From assembly GCA_026989655.1 (NCBI GenBank), contig JALSIX010000014.1, forward strand, positions 38,736-102,735: 64,000 bases of DNA. Reading direction: 5' to 3'. This document shows positions 19,139 to 27,563 of this stretch, piece after piece. The notes beneath the pieces were generated by a model, which saw nothing but the letters and a program-made list of their open reading frames with translations, did no database searches and was not told where the DNA came from. The first letter of the stretch is position 1. Each line of letters opens with the position of its first letter. The translations under genes were made by a program, and so were the position numbers. Source of the DNA: Caldilineaceae bacterium. GTDB taxonomy: Bacteria > Chloroflexota > Anaerolineae > Caldilineales > Caldilineaceae.

Positions 19139-20137
19139 ATGCGCTGTCGAAAGTGTCGTGAGCGGGCCGTGATCCACATGCGCCAGCACAAGCTGGCCCT
19201 GTGCCGAGACCATTACCTGGCGTGGATCCCGGAACAGACCGAACGGTTCATCCGCAAGTACCGGATGTTCACCCGGGACGAGCCGGTCCTGGTGGCGGTG
19301 AGCGGCGGGAAGGACTCCCTGGCCCTGTGGGACGTGCTGCTCCGGCTGGGGTATCGGGCCGATGGCCTGTACCTGGGCCTGGGCATCGACGGCGACATCG
19401 GCTACAGCGACGCGTCCTACGCCAAGATCCGGGCCTTTGCGGAACAGCACCCCGAGGCCCGGCTCCATGTGCTGGACATCCGGGAGACCTATGGGGAGAG
19501 CATCCCCGAGCTGGCCCAGCGGACCCGCCGGGGCAAGGGGAAGCCCTGCTCGGTGTGCGGCCTGGTGAAACGCCACGAGATGAACCGGATCGCCCACGAG
19601 CTGGGCTACCCGGTCTTGGCCACCGGCCACAACCTGGACGACGAGGTCGCGGTCCTCTTCCAGAACACCCTCCACTGGAACACCGGCTACCTGGCCCGCC
19701 AGTACCCGGTGCTGCCCGGTGGAGACGGCTTTGCACGCAAGGTGAAGCCCTTCTGCCGCTTCTACGAACGGGAGACCGCGGCCTACGCCATCCTACGGGG
19801 CATCGACTACATCTACGACGAGTGCCCCTACTCGGTGGGGGCCACCACCATCTACTACAAGGAACTGCTGGATCGGCTGGAGGCGGATCGGCCCGGGGCC
19901 AAGCTGAGCTTCTACCTCTCCTTCCTGCGGGCCAAGGACCAGGACGGCCTCTTCGCCCACGTCCAGGAAGGGGAACGGGCGGAGATGCACCCCTGCAGCC
20001 GCTGTGGCCAGCCCACCACCGCGCCGGACCTGTGTGCCTTCTGTCGGCTGTGGCCCGAGGAGGTGCTGGAGCGACCGACGGAGACCTTCATCCCCCTGAC
20101 CCTGGCCCCCGTGGCCGAGCCTCCCGAGGCGGCCTGA
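19139..20137 (+). CDS. ttuA: tRNA 2-thiouridine/2-thioribothymidine synthetase TtuA-like
   Basis: A 332-residue PP-loop ATPase of the TtcA/TtuA family. An N-terminal zinc finger uses Cys3, Cys6, Cys22 and His25. The PP-loop SGGKDS spans residues 55-60. Cys137 and Cys140 (KPCSVCG) and Cys229 (DECPYS) match, with a uniform +7 offset, the [4Fe-4S] ligands I recall for Thermus TtuA (130, 133, 222). A C-terminal second zinc finger CSRCGQPTTAPDLCAFC completes the TtuA layout, which TtcA lacks. The enzyme adenylates tRNA U54 and inserts sulfur, raising tRNA melting temperature in thermophiles. It follows its sulfur carrier gene, and a strong hairpin lies 34 bp downstream. Confidence 0.92.
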   Translation: MRCRKCRERAVIHMRQHKLALCRDHYLAWIPEQTERFIRKYRMFTRDEPVLVAVSGGKDSLALWDVLLRLGYRADGLYLGLGIDGDIGYSDASYAKIRAFAEQHPEARLHVLDIRETYGESIPELAQRTRRGKGKPCSVCGLVKRHEMNRIAHELGYPVLATGHNLDDEVAVLFQNTLHWNTGYLARQYPVLPGGDGFARKVKPFCRFYERETAAYAILRGIDYIYDECPYSVGATTIYYKELLDRLEADRPGAKLSFYLSFLRAKDQDGLFAHVQEGERAEMHPCSRCGQPTTAPDLCAFCRLWPEEVLERPTETFIPLTLAPVAEPPEAA

Positions 20138-20171
20138 GGCCACGCCCGGCTCTCCCCCAGCTCGAGGAACT

Positions 20172-20207
20172 CGGGCCGACCGTCGGCACATCCGGCGGGT
20201 CGGCCCG
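20172..20207. terminator. GC-rich hairpin between convergent ttuA and rsmD
   Basis: CGGGCCGACC (20172-20181) pairs with GGTCGGCCCG (20198-20207). Inside, GTCGG (20182-20186) pairs with CCGGC (20192-20196), giving about 15 pairs with loop CACAT and a one-base bulge. There is no clear T-run on either side. The position between convergent genes supports a bidirectional terminator. Confidence 0.65.
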
Positions 20208-20318
20208 GGCTCTCTGCCCGTGCCCGGGCGGTGCGCTCCTCGGCTCCGCTCCCTCCAACAACCGGTCCCGCCCCGGCACAGAGACCCCGACGTCCGGGCC
20301 GAAGCCAGACAACGGCGC

Positions 20319-20903
20319 TCAGGTCCGCTCCCCCGGCCCGTCCTGGGCAGCGGTCTCGGGCCGCGCGAAGAAGACCAGGAGCACCGAACCGTATCGCCGG
20401 CGTTCGTACTCCTCCAGATGCCGCAGCGCCACCGGCGCGTCCTCCCGGGGATGGATCTGCACGATGACGATGCCCTCTTCCTGGAGGAGGGCCGGCCGAC
20501 GGTCAATGGCCTCCAGGGCCTTGCGCCACAGCTCCCGATACTGGGGGGGAGCCACGTAGATCAGGTGAAAGGGCTCCCCCTGATACCGTTCCAGAAAACG
20601 GAAGCTGTCCGCCTTTTCCACCTGGGCCCGCCCCTCCAGCTTGCAGTGGGCCAGATTGGCCCGGATGGTCTGGACCGCGGCCCGGCTGCGGTCCACAAAG
20701 GTGGTGTGGGCCGCGCCCCGGCTCAGGGCCTCGATGCCCACCGCGCCGCTCCCAGCAAAGAGATCCAGCACCCGGGCCCCCTCGATCCAGCCGTCCAGGA
20801 TGGCGAAGAGGGCCTCCTTGGCCCGATCGGTGATGGGCCGAGCCACCCCACCCGGCACCGACTGGAGCTTGTGGCCCTTGGCCGATCCCGCGATGACCCG
20901 CAT
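20319..20903 (-). CDS. rsmD: 16S rRNA (guanine(966)-N2)-methyltransferase RsmD
   Basis: A 194-residue SAM-dependent Rossmann methyltransferase. The N-terminus MRVIAGSAKGHKL and PITDRAKEALFAIL are RsmD-typical, and motif I is VLDLFAGSGAVGIEALSRGA. Motif IV, normally (D/N)PP(Y/F), reads VAPPQY here, a departure at the expected catalytic position. It would methylate G966 of 16S rRNA in the small subunit. ATG 20903 has a weak ribosome site (AGGAGG about 10 bp upstream on the minus strand). It is 35 bp downstream of the glycosyltransferase gene and probably ends that leftward operon. Confidence 0.9.
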   Translation of the reverse strand: MRVIAGSAKGHKLQSVPGGVARPITDRAKEALFAILDGWIEGARVLDLFAGSGAVGIEALSRGAAHTTFVDRSRAAVQTIRANLAHCKLEGRAQVEKADSFRFLERYQGEPFHLIYVAPPQYRELWRKALEAIDRRPALLQEEGIVIVQIHPREDAPVALRHLEEYERRRYGSVLLVFFARPETAAQDGPGERT

Positions 20904-20938
20904 GGCCGTCCTCCTGGTGCTCGCCTCGAACCGGGCAC

Positions 20939-23335
20939 TCACGGGCCCACCTGGATGGGCCCCAGCTTGATCGCGTTGTCCCCCTGGCCCGCGCTCACCG
21001 GCTCCCGCTCGCCGCTGACGGGATCGTACAGCCCCACAGCCAGCCAGTAGGTCCCTGGAGGCAGATCCTGGGGCAACAGAAAGGTGTACCGGTCCACGAT
21101 CCGCTCGCCGGGCTGCCAGGTGCGGGTGGGCCGCATCCACAGGACGGGCTGGCCGTCTCGCTGGTCGATCTTGTTGCCCTGGCTGTCCAACAGGTGGACG
21201 AAGACCTGGAAGTCCTCCGTCACCGGGGCCAGGCTCTCCCACTTCAGCACCAGGAGCAGCTCCTGGCCCGGAGCCACCCACTCGGTCAGACCATATCCGT
21301 TCAGGCGGACCCAGGGTGGATCGCCCAGCCGGATGCCCAGCCCCCCCTCCACCAGAGGCCGCGTGTCCGGAAAGACGTAGAGGGCCAAGCGTTGCCCCTG
21401 GGGGGCCACGGTCTCCTCCAGGAGGAGAAAGGTGCCGAAGCGCAGGGCCCGCTCCCAGCCGGAGTTCTCCGGCAGACCCGGGCCCGGGATGACCCACAGC
21501 CGACGGTGGTCCCGATCCATGCGGGCCAGCCACTCCTCCTCCTTGGGGCCCAGGTCGGGAATGGGCCACAGGCCGTAGACGGGAAGCCGCCCGTGGTACA
21601 CATTGGCAAAGGCCTGGGTCTCCAGAGGCCGCAGGTGGAGGATCCCATCGCCGGGGCGTTCCAGCTCCTGGATCCGCGCGGCCAAGGCCCGATTGGTGGC
21701 GCCGCTCAGAGGTGCCTGGTAACGGGCCACCAACACCAGGGCGAGCAGGGCCAGGGCCAGACCGTAGGCCCAGTTGAGCAGGCCATGCCGCGGGTGCCCA
21801 CCGGCCACCTGACGGACGACCAGGACGGCCCCAGCGGCCACAGCCAGGAGGATCAGGGCCAGGGCCAGCAGATCCGGACGGCCCACCCGCCACCAGGCCA
21901 GGTGGATGGCATCCGGGGCCAGGAACTCCCACTGGCGGACCAAGGGCGAATAGCGCCATTGGACGAAGGTCTCGGGCGCGAACAGGGGCTGGACCTCCGC
22001 GGCCAGCCTGTCCTGGACCAGGCGAAAGGGAACCAGCAACCCGAGCCACTGGAGGGCCACGGAGAGGGCCAACAGGGCCAGAGCGCCCAGATGGGGGAGA
22101 CGAAGGCCCCGTCGGCCCACCAGACGGTCCCACACAGGACCGCAGAGCAGGGCCAGGAAGGGCACCGTGGGGACCAGGAACCGGGGGCCCCAACTGTATC
22201 CACCGTGCCACATGTACCACTTGCCGTAGAGCAACACATGGAGCAGGGTGATGCCCAGGGCCAGGGCCGGGATCCAGCGGTAGCGGGGGCCGAACCACCA
22301 GACGCCCACCAGGGCCAGCAGCAGGACAGGGCTGTACTCCATGAGCCCGCGCCCTGGGCTCATCAACAGGCCGAAGATCCCGAAGAGCCAGTCCCCGTTG
22401 AAGGCCTCCACGTCCAGATAGCCCGACTCCAGGGGATCCCGGAAACGCACCCAGTTCCACCACAGGGAGACCAGGCCCGCGGCCGCCACCGGCAGGCCAA
22501 AGACGAACCATGGCCGCCAGTATCGCCGTAGATGGCGACGTAGCCACCCTCCCGGTGAGGCCCCCGGAGGCAGGGAGCCCTCCAGGAGCCAGGCCAGGGC
22601 CGCCCCGTACAGAGGCAGGGTGACCAGGTTCACAGCCCGGGCCAGGTAGGCCAGCCCCCAGGCACAGCCTGCCAGGAAGAGGTAGCCCTTGTGGCCGCTC
22701 TGGGCGTAGGCCAGAAGGCCGTAGAAGGCACCGAACAACGCCCACGCGGCCACCGGGTCGCTGAAGAAGGTCTGGGTGTAGGGCCAGGCCAGGGTGGCCA
22801 GGCCAAACGTCAGGGCAGTGAGGACCGCCGCGCCCCGCCGCCAGCCCAGCCGGATCCCGGTCCGGTAGAGGAAGGCACCGGTCCATGCAGTGAGCAGGGG
22901 GTTGAGGAACAGGGCCATCTGCACCAACCCCAGGGGATCGAGCAGGCGAGCCATCCACACCAAGGGGAAGGCCAGGAGGCTCATGCCCAGCCCCTTGCGG
23001 CTGTACAGGTTGCCGTCTGGGCCGAAGGTGCCCTGTTGCTGGCCCATCCAGAGGAGCTGGTTCACGTCCAGTCCCCCTCGTCGGACCATGTTCTCCGCGG
23101 TGGCGAACATGGCCAGGCCGTCGCTGCTCTGGATCTCGCCCGTGTAGGTCCCCAGATAGGCCGCGAAGAGGAAGGCCAGGACCAGGAAGGCGATGCTCCG
23201 GTCGTGGAGGCTCAGGTCCACCAGAAGGCGCCGGGGGCGTCTGGGGCCTGGAGCCCCAGAGCCCGCACCGGGCAGGGGCCTGGACGTGCCGTCCCGTTCT
23301 CGGGTTGGTACATGGAAGCCGGAGGGCAGGGTCAC
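20939..23335 (-). CDS. Multi-spanning membrane glycosyltransferase-like protein with C-terminal beta domain
   Basis: About 798 residues from a GTG at 23335, which has GGAG 9 bp upstream; an ATG at 23485 would add 50 residues of unlikely composition and overlap the upstream gene by 50 bp. Roughly a dozen membrane segments begin with SIAFLVLAFLFAAYLGTYTG. The loop RKGLGMSLLAFPLVWMARLL and the overall layout resemble GT39/GT83-like dolichyl- or undecaprenyl-phosphate-sugar transferases, but no single signature settles the family. After the membrane part, an extracytoplasmic segment ends in a domain with WQPGERIVDRYTFLLPQDLP and PPGTYWLAVGLYD, also present in the upstream gene product. Probably cell-surface glycan transfer. 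Confidence 0.75.
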   Translation of the reverse strand: MTLPSGFHVPTRERDGTSRPLPGAGSGAPGPRRPRRLLVDLSLHDRSIAFLVLAFLFAAYLGTYTGEIQSSDGLAMFATAENMVRRGGLDVNQLLWMGQQQGTFGPDGNLYSRKGLGMSLLAFPLVWMARLLDPLGLVQMALFLNPLLTAWTGAFLYRTGIRLGWRRGAAVLTALTFGLATLAWPYTQTFFSDPVAAWALFGAFYGLLAYAQSGHKGYLFLAGCAWGLAYLARAVNLVTLPLYGAALAWLLEGSLPPGASPGGWLRRHLRRYWRPWFVFGLPVAAAGLVSLWWNWVRFRDPLESGYLDVEAFNGDWLFGIFGLLMSPGRGLMEYSPVLLLALVGVWWFGPRYRWIPALALGITLLHVLLYGKWYMWHGGYSWGPRFLVPTVPFLALLCGPVWDRLVGRRGLRLPHLGALALLALSVALQWLGLLVPFRLVQDRLAAEVQPLFAPETFVQWRYSPLVRQWEFLAPDAIHLAWWRVGRPDLLALALILLAVAAGAVLVVRQVAGGHPRHGLLNWAYGLALALLALVLVARYQAPLSGATNRALAARIQELERPGDGILHLRPLETQAFANVYHGRLPVYGLWPIPDLGPKEEEWLARMDRDHRRLWVIPGPGLPENSGWERALRFGTFLLLEETVAPQGQRLALYVFPDTRPLVEGGLGIRLGDPPWVRLNGYGLTEWVAPGQELLLVLKWESLAPVTEDFQVFVHLLDSQGNKIDQRDGQPVLWMRPTRTWQPGERIVDRYTFLLPQDLPPGTYWLAVGLYDPVSGEREPVSAGQGDNAIKLGPIQVGP

Positions 23336-23435
23336 CGAGCTGAACTCCGTGCAGTGGGTCCGCTGTCGTCCCACACCCGGGGGCTCGTCCCCCTGGGGCC
23401 TGGTCTGGGCCAAGGCAGGGACACACGCCTTCGGC

Positions 23436-25643
23436 TCATTCTCGCACCCGTACTGGGATCTGGACAAACTCGGCCGTGTGCCCATCGGACAGGGTGAACG
23501 GCTGTCGGCCCTCCGCCGTGTACAGCCCCAGGATCAGGCGATAGGAGCCCGGCGGGAGGTCCGCGGGCAGGGCCAGCCGGTAGGGGTCCCGGATCACCTG
23601 GCCCGGCGGCCAACGGTCCGTGGGCAGGTTCCCCTCCACGGGCGGGTTGTCCTGTTGGGCCCAGATCCGGTCCCGGGAGTCCAGCACCTGGGTGAACACG
23701 GTGTAGCTCCTCTGCACCGGGGCAGCGGCCCGCCAGTAGAGGGCCAGGTGCAGGGCCTGGCCCGGAGCCACCACGGGATCGTAGGCCACCCACAGGAGCT
23801 CGATGGGACCGCCCTCCACCGCGGCCACGGCCCAGGGCTCGGATGGGGCCTGGAACACCCGGTCCGCCCGGCAGGGCCCGAAGCGTTCCCCGGAAAGGCG
23901 ATGGACCGAATCCCGGCCCATGTAGGTCTGGACCCACCGGGGCACATCCGGCGGCTGACCGTCGCGCCGCTCGATCCACCAGAAGGCCCGCCGCTCCTGT
24001 CCCAGCTCCTCCAGCCGTTGGGACAGGGCCGCGTCCGGGGGCTGGCCAGGGCCGTAGGCATCCACCAGGCGGAGCTCGTACATCCCACCCAGCCACGGCC
24101 GGAGCCAGCGCCACACATCCACCTGGCCCGTGGCCAGGGTCTGCTCGGGCCAGGCAGCCTGGGCCTGGAGATAGGGCACCAGCCCCGGGCAGGGATGTTC
24201 GGCCAGACGGCGATCCCGGTACGCGCCCAGGCCCGCAGGCAGGGCGACCAGCCCCAGGATCAGGCCGACCAGGACGGTGGCCCACACCAGAGCCCGACCG
24301 CCCCAAGCCAGACGTTCCCGAGCCCGTCCGGACTCGATGCGGGCCAGGAGGATGCCCATCAACCCCAGGAGGAGGGCCGTCCGCAGGAGCACCGTGCCCC
24401 ACAGGAGAGCCGTCTGTTGGGGCAGGAGGATCAGGTAGATCTGGGACTCCACCACGTTGATGGCTGTCAACGCCAGGATCGCGACGATGCCTGTGGGATT
24501 GGGCAGGAACAGGGCCACCAGGGCGATGGGCCAGAGCACGAACTGGGGGCTCCACCCCTTGTTGAACAGGAGCAGGATCAGGACGCTGACCCCGGCGAAG
24601 GTGGCCGGTGTGGAGCGACGGCGCCAGTCGTAGGGCCGGGTGTAGAGCCATAGATAGAGGGCCAGAAAGGCCAGGGCCACCCATCCCCAGGGGACACGGC
24701 TCTCCCACAGGGCGGTGTCCAGGCCGGCCGGGTTGCGCCGGTCCAGGGGCACCAGGCCATAGCCAGTGTAGCCGTCCCACAGGGCCCACAGGCTCTGCCA
24801 GGGCGGGCGGATCTGCAGCACCCGCAGGGGGATCCCCAGGGCCCCACCGGGGTTGTGGGGCGCGAGGACCACAGCCCCCACCAGGACGGTGAGAAGAGCC
24901 ACCAGGCCATAGGTCAGCGGATCGTGGAGGCTGTGGGGCGAACGGTCGTCGGACCACGCCTCCCGGATGGAGCGCCAGCTCAGCCGCAGGCCCAGCCAAC
25001 GCAGCGCCGGGGGCAACAGCACCAGCGGCGTCATCTTGACCAGGAAACCCAGGCCCAGGGCCACCGCGCTCAGGCTCCAGCGCCCGATCCGCTCCCGGGG
25101 CACCAGCAACAGGTCCAGCCCCAGGAGGAAGAAGAAGAGATTCATGGGCTCGAACCAGCCCAACATGGTGTAGAGGGGAGCGAAGGAGATGCCGTAGATC
25201 AGGGGAGGCACCAGGGAGGAGAAGGAGTCCTCGGCCCCGGGGCCCAGGGCCCTGTCCCTGGGGCCGGCCAGCTTACGGCCCAGCCGATAGAGCAACACCA
25301 GGTTGCCGGCCTCGAAGAGGAGCAGCGTTCCCCCCAGAAAGAGGTGGAAGAAGAGCCGGGGATCCTCCCAGGGAGGCAGGGCCGAGGCCAGGTCGTAGAT
25401 CCGGATCGCCAGCCAGGGAAAGAGCGGTGGATACGCGGTGAAGAGGCTCTCGTAGGGGCGATAGCCGGCCGAGATCAGCCCGGCCCAGGTCCAGTAGAAA
25501 TCGTAGTCCGAGAAATCCGCGATGAAGCCACCGGGCCGAAAGAGCACCACCCCAAAGCCTCGCAGGGCCACCAGCAGGAGCCCCAGCCACACGAAGGCCC
25601 GATGGGCGCGATACCCAGACCGAAGCCAGCGTACAGCCTTCAT
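23436..25643 (-). CDS. Multi-spanning membrane glycosyltransferase-like protein (GT87/DUF2029-like)
   Basis: A 735-residue polytopic membrane protein. The early loop FIADFSDYDFYWTWAGLISA followed by YPPLFPWLAIRIYDLA is typical of polyprenol-phosphate-mannose-using GT-C enzymes, with acidic residues in the first loop as likely catalytic residues. About ten membrane segments follow (for example NKGWSPQFVLWPIALVALFL). The C-terminal extracytoplasmic part ends in a domain shared with the downstream protein (WPPGQVIRDPYRLALPADLP, PPGSYRLILGLY). Its ATG overlaps the stop of the DUF1028 gene as ATGA. The acceptor and donor sugars are unknown. Confidence 0.78.
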   Translation of the reverse strand: MKAVRWLRSGYRAHRAFVWLGLLLVALRGFGVVLFRPGGFIADFSDYDFYWTWAGLISAGYRPYESLFTAYPPLFPWLAIRIYDLASALPPWEDPRLFFHLFLGGTLLLFEAGNLVLLYRLGRKLAGPRDRALGPGAEDSFSSLVPPLIYGISFAPLYTMLGWFEPMNLFFFLLGLDLLLVPRERIGRWSLSAVALGLGFLVKMTPLVLLPPALRWLGLRLSWRSIREAWSDDRSPHSLHDPLTYGLVALLTVLVGAVVLAPHNPGGALGIPLRVLQIRPPWQSLWALWDGYTGYGLVPLDRRNPAGLDTALWESRVPWGWVALAFLALYLWLYTRPYDWRRRSTPATFAGVSVLILLLFNKGWSPQFVLWPIALVALFLPNPTGIVAILALTAINVVESQIYLILLPQQTALLWGTVLLRTALLLGLMGILLARIESGRARERLAWGGRALVWATVLVGLILGLVALPAGLGAYRDRRLAEHPCPGLVPYLQAQAAWPEQTLATGQVDVWRWLRPWLGGMYELRLVDAYGPGQPPDAALSQRLEELGQERRAFWWIERRDGQPPDVPRWVQTYMGRDSVHRLSGERFGPCRADRVFQAPSEPWAVAAVEGGPIELLWVAYDPVVAPGQALHLALYWRAAAPVQRSYTVFTQVLDSRDRIWAQQDNPPVEGNLPTDRWPPGQVIRDPYRLALPADLPPGSYRLILGLYTAEGRQPFTLSDGHTAEFVQIPVRVRE

Positions 25644-26527
25644 GTGGAGTCGGCCTGGCCGAAGCGGCGGCGCAGGTGCTCCACCACCCGGCGGTCGATG
25701 GTGTCCCCCTGGCCGTCCCAGCGTTCCTCCAGGTTCTCCTCGCCCACCAGCGCCCGCAGCCCCTGACGGGTCGCCGGGTCGAAGACCCCGGTGATGGGGC
25801 CCCGATAGTGGCCGGTCCTCTGCAGGATGGCCTGCAGCTCCTCGGCCACCGCGGCCAGGGGGATCCGGTCCGCGGGATCCACCGGCCCAAAGTAGAGATG
25901 GTGCATCTGGAGGAGCTCCCGGAGCCGCTGGATGGGGTGGGGATCGTCGTCCACCCGCAGGTCCAGGTAGCGGTCGTGGTTGCCGCCATATCCACCCCCT
26001 TCCCGGACCACCAGCACCGCCGCGGCCTGTTGACCGCGGCGGTCACCACCGGCCTCCTGGCCGGCGGCCAGGGCCTCCACCAACCAGTCTGCCAGCTCGC
26101 CCGGCCCCCCGCGGACCGCCTCGAAACGGGCGGCCATGGCCTCCACCGTGCCGGGCACCAGGATGTTCCCCTGACAGGTGTAGCCGTCGCCCACCCGATG
26201 GCCGGCCCAGGCATGGCAGCCCTGGCCCGTGTGGGCCGCCGCGCGCCCCGCCCGGTCCACCAGGCCCACCTGGCGCAGCTCCCGGTCCGGGTCCTCGGCC
26301 AGAAGGCGGGCCAGGGCCTCCGGCGCGCTCAGGCCCTGCTCCATCCAATCCAGGCCTGCCGGGCCGTAGCGCACGTTCGCGTAGGACTGGGTGGCCACCG
26401 CGCCGGCATGGGCCCGAGCCCAGGGCACCACCGCGCCCACGGCCAGGAACCGGGAGTGGACCGCGACCCCCCACTCCTGGCGAGCCGGATCGTACGCGAC
26501 GATGGAAAAGGTGGCAACGGGCACCAT
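25640..26527 (-). CDS. DUF1028 family protein with C-terminal peptidoglycan-binding-like domain
   Basis: A 295-residue protein. The first about 215 residues are DUF1028 (opening TFSIVAYDPARQEWGVAVHS, then VVPWARAHAGAVATQSYANV and GYTCQGNILVPGTVEAMA), a family with a predicted Ntn-hydrolase-like fold and no firm biochemical role. The last about 70 residues (LQAILQRTGHYRGPITGVFD) match the putative peptidoglycan-binding domain often attached to DUF1028. No signal peptide is seen. GGAGGGAGAA precedes ATG 26527. It overlaps the next gene by 4 bp (ATGA), so it heads the leftward unit with two glycosyltransferase-like genes and rsmD. Confidence 0.88.
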   Translation of the reverse strand: MVPVATFSIVAYDPARQEWGVAVHSRFLAVGAVVPWARAHAGAVATQSYANVRYGPAGLDWMEQGLSAPEALARLLAEDPDRELRQVGLVDRAGRAAAHTGQGCHAWAGHRVGDGYTCQGNILVPGTVEAMAARFEAVRGGPGELADWLVEALAAGQEAGGDRRGQQAAAVLVVREGGGYGGNHDRYLDLRVDDDPHPIQRLRELLQMHHLYFGPVDPADRIPLAAVAEELQAILQRTGHYRGPITGVFDPATRQGLRALVGEENLEERWDGQGDTIDRRVVEHLRRRFGQADST

Positions 26528-26574
26528 GGTTCTCCCTCCGTGTCCCCTGGCTCCACAGACCGGACCATGGCTCC

Positions 26575-26604
26575 AGTGTACCCGGAACGGCCCGATCTGC
26601 ACAA
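26575..26604 (-). promoter_or_regulatory. Predicted leftward promoter for the DUF1028-glycosyltransferase operon
   Basis: Minus strand TTGTGC (26604-26599), an 18-bp spacer and TACACT (26580-26575), 48 bp upstream of the DUF1028 start codon. Confidence 0.45.
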
Positions 26605-26721
26605 GGAGCGTGCCGAGGACGAGGCATAGGGGGCGCCCGCCCTCCCGGCGTCCCGTGGACCCGTGGACCGGGCCCTTCCCCGTGCTCCGATCCCCCCGGC
26701 CCGCCGGTCCGGTTGCGTACA

Positions 26722-26750
26722 TTGACAAGCCCCCGGCGAGCGGCTATAAT
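26722..26750 (+). promoter_or_regulatory. Perfect-consensus promoter for the gntR-ygeY operon
   Basis: TTGACA (26722-26727), exactly 17 bp, and TATAAT (26745-26750): a full sigma-70/SigA consensus, the strongest in the window. A palindrome at 26756-26766 covers the expected transcription start, so strong basal activity is probably held down by a repressor. Confidence 0.85.
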
Positions 26751-26755
26751 CCGGC

Positions 26756-26766
26756 TTGTCTGACAA
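26756..26766. promoter_or_regulatory. Palindromic operator, probably for the adjacent GntR-family regulator
   Basis: TTGTCTGACAA is a perfect 5-1-5 palindrome centred on 26761, starting 6 bp after the -10 box. It lies 30 bp upstream of the regulator's own ATG. GntR-family operators commonly have short TTGT...ACAA-type arms, and autoregulation is usual. The assignment is inferred from position and symmetry. Confidence 0.6.
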
Positions 26767-26795
26767 ATGGACCTCCCAAGTCAGGTCGTACTTCC

Positions 26796-27563
26796 ATGGC
26801 CATCTCGCCCAACAGCCGCTCCCGTCCTCGGTACGCCCAGGCCGAAACCGCCCTGCGCACCCTGTTGGAGACCGGCGGCTATCGGCCCGGGGACAAGCTG
26901 CCCCCAGAGCCGGAGCTGGCCCGCCAACTGGGGGTGAGCCGTGCCACCCTGCGGGAGGTGCTGCGGAGCTACGAGCAGCAGGGCCTCATCACCCGTCGCC
27001 AGGGTGTGGGGACCTATCTGAACCCCCGTCCCCTCTATGTGGACAGCGGCCTGGAGGTGCTGGAGTCCATCGAGTCCCTGCTGGCCAACCGGGGCCTCCG
27101 CCCCCAGATGGTGGACCGACGTCTGCGGGTGGAACCGGCCCTGCCCAAGGCCGCGGCCCGGCTGGACATCCCGGAGGGCACCCCGTTGACCGTCCTCTCC
27201 GGGACGGTGGTGGTGGATGGCCGACCGGTGGCCTACCTCCTGGAGGTCACCCCCACCGCGTATCTTTCCCTGGACCGGGCCCAGAGGGCCCCAGGCTCCC
27301 TGTTGGACTGGATGCTCTCCCGGCCCCAGGAGTTCGACCTGGACCACGGGGTGGCCCACATCACCCCGGTCCACGGCAGCCCGGAGATGGTCCGCGCGCT
27401 CGCGGTGGCGCCGGACACGCCGCTCTTCTTCATGGAACAGACCGTGCACGAGATGGCCCGGGGGGCCCGCTACTACGCCCGGAACTACTACGTGCCCAGC
27501 TTCTTCGACTTCCACGTGATCCGGCGGCGCGCGCCCCGTCCCCAGGAGCCGACGAAAGGATGA
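26796..27563 (+). CDS. GntR family transcriptional regulator, HutC/UTRA type
   Basis: A 255-residue regulator. The N-terminal winged helix (about residues 15-75) contains GGYRPGDKLPPEPELARQLG, then VSRATLREVLRSYEQQGLI and the wing RRQGVGTYL. The C-terminal UTRA effector domain (about 95-245) shows LTVLSGTVVVDGRPVAYLLE and PLFFMEQTVHEMARGARYYA with YVPSFFDFHVIRR at the end. It probably represses its own operon through the palindrome at 26756-26766 until a small-molecule effector binds. Its stop overlaps the ygeY-like start as ATGA, so regulator and enzymes are coupled. The effector is unknown; an intermediate of the YgeY/YgeW pathway is a reasonable guess. Confidence 0.92.
   Translation: MAISPNSRSRPRYAQAETALRTLLETGGYRPGDKLPPEPELARQLGVSRATLREVLRSYEQQGLITRRQGVGTYLNPRPLYVDSGLEVLESIESLLANRGLRPQMVDRRLRVEPALPKAAARLDIPEGTPLTVLSGTVVVDGRPVAYLLEVTPTAYLSLDRAQRAPGSLLDWMLSRPQEFDLDHGVAHITPVHGSPEMVRALAVAPDTPLFFMEQTVHEMARGARYYARNYYVPSFFDFHVIRRRAPRPQEPTKG

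Noticed and set aside
23336..23485. ATG 23485 as the start of the distal glycosyltransferase-like gene
   Set aside because: It lacks a ribosome site, overlaps the upstream gene by 50 bp and adds 50 residues of non-membrane, non-signal composition.
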